DNA of 46,627 nt. It comes from Pseudoalteromonas lipolytica (lineage in GTDB: Bacteria; Pseudomonadota; Gammaproteobacteria; Enterobacterales; Alteromonadaceae). A program made the translations under genes and the position numbers. Below the pieces are notes generated by a model, which worked only from the letters and a program-made list of their open reading frames with translations, was not told where the DNA came from and searched no databases. Below, piece by piece: positions 40,176 through 46,627 of this stretch. How positions within the stretch are numbered: position 1 is the stretch's first letter; each line of letters opens with the position of its first letter. Location: NCBI RefSeq assembly GCF_900116435.1, contig NZ_FPAZ01000024.1, forward strand, positions 1 through 46,627, written 5' to 3'.

Positions 40176-42089
40176 CTATTTAAGATTTTCATCTAAAAAC
40201 TTTGTCATAGCATTGTAAAAATCAGTGCGATTTTTAGGCTTATGATAACCATGCCCCTCATTTCTTACCATTGATTCATAAGGGTAATTAATTCTATCAA
40301 GGGCTGAAGTTAGCGCTTCATATTGCTCCATAGGAACCCTAATATCATCCGAGCCATGAGCTATAAAAAGTTTAGCCTTAATTTTATCAACATTATATGC
40401 AGGTGAACGAGATTTCTGATCTTCTACGTCCATACCATGCACAGTATTTAAAAATTTCACCCCAGAATCTCTCGTTGGGATATCTCCACTGGAAAACATT
40501 TCAGGGATAGAGTATACGCCTACATATCCAATAGCACATTTGTACAAGTTAGGCTCTCTTACTGCGCCCATTAGTGCTGCGTAACCACCATAACTCCCAC
40601 CATATATACAGATATTATTTTTATCGATAATTTTTTGCTTTATAGCCCAGTGGGTGGCATCAGTTACATCATCTTGCATTTTTGTACCCCAATTTTTGTA
40701 ACCACTCTTTAAAAATGAGCTACCATAGCCACCAGAGCCTCTGAAGTTTACTTGCAACACTGCATATCCAATACTTGCGAGATACTGAGCTTCAGCATTA
40801 AACCCCCAGAAATCTCTGACACCATGAGGTCCCCCATGCAGCATTACTACTGCAGAGTAAGGTTCTTTTTTATTATTTGGTATCGTTATATAACCGTGTA
40901 ATACGACACCATCTCGTGCTGATATTTTGAATGGCTCTACAGTTGCTAGTTCCTTTTTGTTTATTTTCTCGTTCATCGAAGCGACAAAACTCGCTTTCTT
41001 CGAGGTAATGTCGTAAAGGTAAAATTCTGTGGGTGATTTATCTGATGAAACTTCAAAGACAGAAAGCTTTTGTTCTTTGGCATGACTTGTAAATCTTAGC
41101 CTATATGCGTGGAATGAGTCACTTAGCCTTTTTAAAACATCGTTATCCCCTGCATCCGAGAAATAATGATATGCAGGGTAATTGGGATCATACGTAACAC
41201 CCACAACCTCACCTGAAAAGCCATATATAGGTGTTGAAATATCAACATCTGCGTCTTCTATCAGTTTCTTAAGTTCATTTGTTTCCAAATTAAAAGAAAA
41301 TACGGCTATGTTCTTAGTGGTAGAGTCATTAGTAAAGTACGCTAAATTTCCTGACTTGTTCATGCCAATAATTGAAAGGTTATCACCAGGATTATAATTT
41401 AAGATTCCTAGGTTAAATGTCTCCCAGTCTGAATTAGGTGTCTTTTTATAGAACATGTTGAGTTCACCTTTCCCCATTTCATGCTCTTCTTTTTCAACAT
41501 AACTAAAAGCAATTCTTGGTTGGCCTGACACATCTGCAACCATGCCAAAGACATCTTCTTTAGGTTGATCTGCTTGATAACTAGAACGACCATTATAAAC
41601 ATTTACCTTATGAACTTTTACTGCAAAATCATCAGCATAATGTTGTTTTGTAACTAATATGTTTTCTTTGTCGTCAGGTAAAATACTTAAAATGTTGTAA
41701 AACGATGTTTGTGACGCTAACAATTCCCGTCGGTTAGAGCCGTCAAAGTTTGAAGCTATGAAGTAAGGTGAACCACCTTTAGTATCTAAATAACCAACGG
41801 TTTTTTTGACTGACATGATGAAGCGTTCATCATTTACCCAGATGACGTTAGCTATTTTTTGATATTCACCAAATCCATAACTGGATAGCACTTTTTTTGT
41901 CTTTCTATCGAGAATCACAAGCTTAACTTGTGTCTCATCTTGAAATGTAATCGAAAAGTATTTTCCATTAGGCGAGATTTTTACTTGTTGATAATCTTTG
42001 CTGTTAAAGAAGTCTTCAAGGGTGTTTTTAGCAAAAGTCATTTGGCTAAATAGTAAAAGTAAGAGGCCTAAACTTTTTATATATCTCAT
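40176..42089 (-). CDS. secreted S9 prolyl-oligopeptidase-family peptidase
   Basis: A 637-residue protein with a signal peptide (MRYIKSLGLLLLLFSQMTFA). The first two thirds should form the beta-propeller; the C-terminal third is an alpha/beta-hydrolase domain with the catalytic triad Ser499 in GGSYGGYAA, Asp582 in HGSDDIRVP and His613 in NEGHGYHKP. The block VMLHGGPHGVRDFWGFNAEA is typical of acylaminoacyl-peptidase/DPP-like S9 enzymes. It likely cuts oligopeptides in the periplasm. It is divergent from TonB-dependent receptor 2, a pairing that would suit peptide scavenging (inference). Confidence 0.94.
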   Translation of the reverse strand: MRYIKSLGLLLLLFSQMTFAKNTLEDFFNSKDYQQVKISPNGKYFSITFQDETQVKLVILDRKTKKVLSSYGFGEYQKIANVIWVNDERFIMSVKKTVGYLDTKGGSPYFIASNFDGSNRRELLASQTSFYNILSILPDDKENILVTKQHYADDFAVKVHKVNVYNGRSSYQADQPKEDVFGMVADVSGQPRIAFSYVEKEEHEMGKGELNMFYKKTPNSDWETFNLGILNYNPGDNLSIIGMNKSGNLAYFTNDSTTKNIAVFSFNLETNELKKLIEDADVDISTPIYGFSGEVVGVTYDPNYPAYHYFSDAGDNDVLKRLSDSFHAYRLRFTSHAKEQKLSVFEVSSDKSPTEFYLYDITSKKASFVASMNEKINKKELATVEPFKISARDGVVLHGYITIPNNKKEPYSAVVMLHGGPHGVRDFWGFNAEAQYLASIGYAVLQVNFRGSGGYGSSFLKSGYKNWGTKMQDDVTDATHWAIKQKIIDKNNICIYGGSYGGYAALMGAVREPNLYKCAIGYVGVYSIPEMFSSGDIPTRDSGVKFLNTVHGMDVEDQKSRSPAYNVDKIKAKLFIAHGSDDIRVPMEQYEALTSALDRINYPYESMVRNEGHGYHKPKNRTDFYNAMTKFLDENLK

Positions 42090-43188
42090 ATCAATCCAAT
42101 TGTTTTTGGTTTTTTAATTGTAGGTATTAAGAATATCAGAGTTGAAAGTGTTGTAAATACATTGTTGTAACATAGTTTTATCATATGTAATTTAGTGTAG
42201 GTTGAAGTAATTGTTCTAGCTCTTTGGTATTGGCTTTGAATGCAATGGTTTCATGTCTTTATTTATTTTTAATGCTTGCTTTTACGTTTGTTAAATTTTT
42301 GTGTTTTTATGAGGGGTTTTTATAATAAGTTTTGGAAGATTATATTTAATATTTTGTACTATTAATTTTTACGTGAATGAAAATAAACTTTATATTTGTA
42401 ATGGTGTTTTTTAGAAATGTCACTTCTTTACTTTTTATATTAGATCTTTTGTCATTCAACAATATTGAATTAAGAATAGGGTAGTGCTTCAGTTATGAAG
42501 TAGCCGTCCATTTCATTTCGCATAGCAGCTGCATATTTTGACACTGATATGCCATTAATCTCGAACATTTAAAATCTTTCCTGCGTCTCAAATTTAGCTT
42601 TCTGGCCATTAAAACTAAAAATACATTAAAATCAAGTGCTTATGATTGGGTGGTGAGTTTGACATGTAAATGTACATAGCTGATCCGTCTATCGGGTGGT
42701 AATTATGCCGAAGGCTATCAAAGCTACTTTTATTTATGAAAAGTTGTGTCTTTAGTATTTTATATTAGCAAATCATCAGTGCTTATAACCTTTTTGACTT
42801 ATGAGGACGTTATAGGTGATGAGCTTAGTGGTTGTTCATTGTTCTGTTTTTTGGATTTATGTGTTTTAAGGTTGATGCTCTCTTCTTTCCTGCGTTTTTA
42901 GACTGTCTCCCTTTAAGCTAGTGGGGTTTTAATGTTTTTTTTAAATATGCATTATTAATATATTGTTGCAATTTTGTTTTTACATTGTTTGGTTTGTTTT
43001 AAATTTTTTATTTTTTGTTGCGTTTGTATTTATATTGATTTTATTTTAAAAGGCGCAAGTTAAAAACATGTTGACCAGAAGTTATCTAGGATATTAGTAT
43101 TTAATCACCGCATTAAGGTATTAGTGCCTATGGCGGGGTTAAATAAAAATTAATAAGTCATAATATGGATATGACCAGGGAGAATACA
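42090..43188. other. 1.1-kb AT-rich intergenic region between S9 peptidase and receptor 2
   Basis: Very AT-rich, with no convincing gene. A 32-codon minus-strand frame (42470-42568) has no strong ribosome-binding site. Just upstream of receptor 2, CCGCATTAAGG and CCTATGGCGG (about 43106-43135) can pair imperfectly and may structure its leader. The region is far longer than a promoter pair needs and may hold decayed genes or a small RNA. Confidence 0.4.
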
Positions 43189-46086
43189 ATGTTAAATAAT
43201 CAGGTTTCGAAGGCCGTTCGCTTAGCACTTGCTTTCAGTGCAGCGTCAACTTCACTATTCTCTGCAAGCTCTATTGCGGCAGATGAAAATGATGAAGGCG
43301 TAGAAAAAGTTGAGCGTATTGAGGTTACAGGTTCGCGCATTTTTCGTGAAGGGGCTATCTCTCCATCACCAGTTACTGTAATTACAGGTGAAGATTTAGT
43401 AAGCACTGGTGCAATGAATATCGGTGAGGTTTTAAACAAGCTACCTGCACTAGCAACGACGTATTCACTGGCTAACTCAGGCCGATTTATTGGTACAGCC
43501 GGTGTAAGCTTACTTGATTTACGTGGTATGGGTAGTGAGCGTACGTTAGTACTTGTAGATGGAAAACGTCACGTTTCTAGTGCCCCAGGTACATCTTCTG
43601 TAGATACAAATACTATTCCTAGTGCGTGGATTGAACGAGTTGAGATTATCACCGGTGGTGCGTCAGCTGTATATGGTGCTGATGCTGTAACGGGGGTTGT
43701 TAACTTCATTTTAAAAGAAGAAATAACAGGCCTTAATGTATCTGCAACGAAAGGGTTTGCGGATAACAATAATTATGAAAATGAGAAGTTTACTTTTTCA
43801 TACGGTCAAGATTTTTCAGAAGGGCGCGGTAATGCGGCTATCTCTTTCGAATACAATTCACAGGATTCTCTAAATGCATTAGATAACCCGTGGACTTCGA
43901 CATCTTATGCTTCGATGCCATATGAAGTCGTGACAGGTATGGAAAGACCTGAAGATATGCTAGACAGTGAAGATTTTCCAGACAAAATAGTAGTACCAAA
44001 TGCGGGCTATTATTTAATCTCTAACGCGGGTACAGTTTGGAACCCTAACACTGGTGCGATTATGGGTCGATTTAACCCAGACAGCACGTTAGGACCTGTA
44101 AATACAGGCAGTTTTGAGGACGGCTCATATTGTGGTGGCCCAGATTGTGATTATATTAATTTACGCCAATATTCGGAAATTCAGCCAAAGTTTGACCGCA
44201 TTAACTTAAATTTCAAAGTTAATTATGATGTTACAGATGACTTGAATGCATATTTCCAAGCAAAGTACTCTAAAACCGAAGGGGAAAATATTGGTCAGCC
44301 TTTCTTCCGCTTCTTCAGTGGTGCAAACTTAATAAAGCGTGATAATGCTTTCTTATCTGAAGATACAGCAGCCCTAATGGATCAAGAAGGTCTATCGATC
44401 ATTGGTGTCAATAAAATGTACAATGATATCGGTCGCCGCTTAGAAGAAAATACGCGTGAGACAACACGATTCGTAGCAGGGTTCAAAGGTAATTTGACTG
44501 AAGACTGGAGCATGGATATATCTTTGGTACATGGTAAGTCAGAGATAGAACGTATTAATGGTGCAAACGTCATCATGGCTAATTATGCCAATGCAATAGA
44601 TGCGGTTTTTGATGACGCAGGAAATATTGTTTGTCGTAGTGAAGAAGCCCGTGCTGATGGCTGTGTAGCTGCTAATATTATGGGCGATGGTGCTATTAGT
44701 CAGCAAGCGATTGACTATGTAACTACGACGTCTGTGGGAACTTCAGAGATTGAGCAAACTGTGTTTAATGCGACATTCTCTAATTCTGCACTTTTTGAAT
44801 TACCTGCGGGTATGGTTGGTTTCGCCGGTGGTATCGAATATAGAGACGAATCAAGCGTCACTATTGAAGACCCATTTGCTAAAACCGGGGCTACTTTCTT
44901 TAATGCCCTAGGTGAAACCGATGGTGGATATGATGTATCTGAAGCATTCTTTGAATTATCGATTCCATTACTAGAAGAAGTCTTTTTAATCGATTCACTC
45001 GTTTTAGACACGGCTGTTCGTTATGCGGATTATTCTACAATTGGTGATGCAACAAGCTGGAAGTTAGGTTTAGATTGGACCATTAACCCAGAGTTGAGAG
45101 CACGTTTCACTGTTTCAGAAGCAATGAGAGCACCAAACATTGACGAGCTATTCTCTGGTCAGAGCCAGTCATTTACTAATGTAGATGATAGTTGTAAGGT
45201 TTCTGAGTTGGATCAGTTAAGCGCTGAGGGCAGAGCAATACGTGCTGCAAACTGTGCTGCATTAGGTGTTCCAGCAGACTTCGATTCTAACTACGATAGC
45301 GCAACTCTTGAAACTTTAGTCGGTGGTAATCCTGATTTGCAACCTGAAGAATCAAAATCAATTACGGCTGGTATCGTTTATCAACCAAGTTGGTTAGAAG
45401 GCTTCAGCGTAACTGCGGATTACTGGGAAATTGACATTGACGATACAATTAGTGGTATCGGTTTCCAAACTATTATTGACCGTTGTGTTGATTCGCCTAC
45501 AGGTGTTGATAATCAATTCTGTAATTTAATTACTCGCGATCCTGAAACGAGCGAAATTACCCTACTAAAAGGGTTTGCGCTTAACATTGCTCGTAGTTTA
45601 AACTCTGGTGTTGACTTTGAGTTTGCATATGACTTTGACGCACTAGGTGGTCGATTCAATACTAGCTTCATTGGTACATACCTAATTGAAGCAAAAGATT
45701 ATCCATTCTCAGCAGAGCCAGAAAACTACACTGATTATGAAGGTGTTTTAGGTGAAGAGACATGGCAAGGTAATCTAACCGTTGATTATACTTACAATAA
45801 CTATAAAGTTGGTTTTAGCACACGCTTTATAGATGGTGTTGAACTATATGATCACACGTCGTTAGATACTAACCCAAATCCATCAAGTGAAATGCGTTAT
45901 GGCTCATACTTTATAACTGATGCTTCATTCGCATATAACTTTGAAAATGGTGTTGGCCTTAAACTGGGTGTTGACAACTTATTTAACCGTAGGTTACCAG
46001 GAAGCACAACGGGTACAGGTGCAGGCTCAGCCATCTATGACAATATCGGTCGATTTGGTTACCTTCAAGCATCTTATAAATTTTAA
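43189..46086 (+). CDS. TonB-dependent outer-membrane receptor 2
   Basis: A 965-residue outer-membrane receptor paralogous in its leader to receptor 1: MLNNQVSKAVRLALAFSAAS is nearly the same signal peptide, and the upstream CCAGGGAGAAT is shared. The TonB box region is RIEVTGSRIFREGA. Plug blocks are NIGEVLNKLPAL, LLDLRGMGSERTLVLVDGKR, WIERVEIITGGASAVYGADA and VTGVVNFILKEE. It ends in the aromatic LQASYKF. I start it at 43189 rather than 43165 because CAGGGAG lies directly upstream of this ATG. The ligand is unknown. The plug resembles the large receptors of marine polymer degraders (family knowledge). Confidence 0.95.
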   Translation: MLNNQVSKAVRLALAFSAASTSLFSASSIAADENDEGVEKVERIEVTGSRIFREGAISPSPVTVITGEDLVSTGAMNIGEVLNKLPALATTYSLANSGRFIGTAGVSLLDLRGMGSERTLVLVDGKRHVSSAPGTSSVDTNTIPSAWIERVEIITGGASAVYGADAVTGVVNFILKEEITGLNVSATKGFADNNNYENEKFTFSYGQDFSEGRGNAAISFEYNSQDSLNALDNPWTSTSYASMPYEVVTGMERPEDMLDSEDFPDKIVVPNAGYYLISNAGTVWNPNTGAIMGRFNPDSTLGPVNTGSFEDGSYCGGPDCDYINLRQYSEIQPKFDRINLNFKVNYDVTDDLNAYFQAKYSKTEGENIGQPFFRFFSGANLIKRDNAFLSEDTAALMDQEGLSIIGVNKMYNDIGRRLEENTRETTRFVAGFKGNLTEDWSMDISLVHGKSEIERINGANVIMANYANAIDAVFDDAGNIVCRSEEARADGCVAANIMGDGAISQQAIDYVTTTSVGTSEIEQTVFNATFSNSALFELPAGMVGFAGGIEYRDESSVTIEDPFAKTGATFFNALGETDGGYDVSEAFFELSIPLLEEVFLIDSLVLDTAVRYADYSTIGDATSWKLGLDWTINPELRARFTVSEAMRAPNIDELFSGQSQSFTNVDDSCKVSELDQLSAEGRAIRAANCAALGVPADFDSNYDSATLETLVGGNPDLQPEESKSITAGIVYQPSWLEGFSVTADYWEIDIDDTISGIGFQTIIDRCVDSPTGVDNQFCNLITRDPETSEITLLKGFALNIARSLNSGVDFEFAYDFDALGGRFNTSFIGTYLIEAKDYPFSAEPENYTDYEGVLGEETWQGNLTVDYTYNNYKVGFSTRFIDGVELYDHTSLDTNPNPSSEMRYGSYFITDASFAYNFENGVGLKLGVDNLFNRRLPGSTTGTGAGSAIYDNIGRFGYLQASYKF

Positions 46087-46117
46087 TACAGTATAATTAG
46101 TCTGTATTATCAATAAA

Positions 46118-46155
46118 ATACACCATAAAGAACGTTCCTGTTCTTTATGGTGTAT
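46118..46155 (+). terminator. terminator of TonB-dependent receptor 2
   Basis: A perfect 16-bp stem, ATACACCATAAAGAAC (46118-46133) with its complement at 46140-46155 and a 6-nt loop, begins 32 bases after the receptor stop. The stem is AT-rich at its base and probably works in both directions, shielding the receptor from the adjacent insertion sequence. Confidence 0.75.
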
Positions 46156-46470
46156 CATTCATCATTACGCTCCAATAGCCTTTCCTTCGTACAAGAATTA
46201 ATACCATATATGGACTCTCTCCGATTGCAAGACAGTAATTGATAGAATTTCAAAGTTCATTGCTGCCATATATTCGGCTTTTTTATGAGCAGATTTATCC
46301 GCTCTAGCCCTGATGGATATCCGCCCCTATCACCTTATCAATCTCGACGGCTTCTAACAGCCTTTGGTATTATCAGGTTTAAATAGGACGGCTATGAACC
46401 GTTTTCCGTCAATCTCAATCTTTGCAATTTTTGCTATTGAACTTTTGTCTTTTAATTGCGGTTAATGTTT
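46156..46470 (-). other. probable 3' non-coding end of an IS110-family element
   Basis: About 315 bases between the receptor terminator and the transposase stop, with no open frame. IS110-family elements carry a structured non-coding end that encodes a bridge RNA; in the IS1111 subgroup it lies downstream of the transposase gene. The stretch contains self-complementary patches such as AGCCGTC/GACGGCT (around 46345-46395). I cannot fix the element's boundary. Confidence 0.35.
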
Positions 46471-46627
46471 TTATACAAATTTGTACCTCTCTTGTTTTAC
46501 GGTCATCGCCCATGCCATTCGCGCCATTTTATTCGCTAATGCAACCACTGCTTTATTAAATGGCAGCCGCTCCCGCAGGTTATTTGCCCATAAGCTTACC
46601 TTGTCAGCTTTACTCCCCGATTTGACT
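46471..46627 (-). mobile_element. IS110-family transposase, C-terminal end (cut by window edge)
   Basis: The minus strand from the window edge reads VKSGSKADKVSLWANNLRER then LPFNKAVVALANKMARMAWA and ends KQERYKFV-stop. The NKAVVALANKMARMAWAM block is the standard C-terminal tail of IS110/IS1111 (DEDD) transposases. Only 51 residues are visible; the N-terminal DEDD domain and the catalytic Ser lie beyond the edge. The frame shows no stop in this part, so the gene may be intact. Confidence 0.8.

Noticed and set aside
42470..42568. 32-codon minus-strand frame in the AT-rich gap
   Set aside because: The reading looks protein-like but has no strong ribosome-binding site and I cannot link it to any family.

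Overview
The window looks like chromosomal DNA of a marine gammaproteobacterium of the Alteromonadales, most probably Pseudoalteromonas or a close relative. The reasons are the AT-rich base composition, the rnfABCDGE-nth operon order, two large TonB-dependent receptors that share a typical N-terminal leader, several secreted peptidases, and tandem tRNA-Asn genes. This placement is inference from gene content; no marker gene was compared.

Layout. 1-3.6 kb: a periplasmic solute-binding protein translationally coupled to a hybrid sensor kinase, with no transporter beside it. 3.6-7.2 kb: glyoxalase I, a membrane-anchored serine hydrolase and a PLP-dependent Orn/Lys/Arg decarboxylase, all on the minus strand. 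7.5-9.5 kb: a frameshifted beta-propeller remnant and an S10 serine carboxypeptidase. 9.7-12.2 kb: an accessory island bounded by a 242-bp direct duplication of the 3' end of nth. It holds a RelE-type toxin with an HTH antitoxin, an 81-residue protein made of about 20-residue repeats, a 52-residue secreted-peptide candidate, and three imperfect palindromes that look like integron attC sites, with no integrase in view. 12.0-18.7 kb: the Rnf electron-transport operon ending in nth. 18.9-20.8 kb: a membrane GGDEF/EAL protein with degenerate active sites. 21.0-21.3 kb: three tRNA-Asn genes behind one strong promoter, followed by about 1 kb of non-coding DNA with a pair of opposed DnaA boxes. 22.3-27.3 kb: MATE exporter, uvrB and two RNA-methyltransferase-like genes on the plus strand. 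27.3-28.5 kb: a PspB-like peptide and an EamA exporter.

28.6-35.9 kb is a DNA-maintenance region. dinG, a TauE/SafE permease, priC, a histone-deacetylase-family hydrolase, a ComFB-like protein and ybaM form one tightly coupled minus-strand run. It diverges from polB, and a near-consensus LexA box lies between dinG and polB. 36.1-46.1 kb is a scavenging region: two TonB-dependent receptors, a SAM methyltransferase and a secreted S9 peptidase. The window ends inside an IS110-family transposase whose long 3' flank may belong to the element.

The most unusual parts are the attC-like cassette cluster between the two nth 3' ends, the coupled binding-protein/kinase pair, and the apparently SOS-linked operon that contains a deacetylase-family enzyme and a ComFB-like protein.
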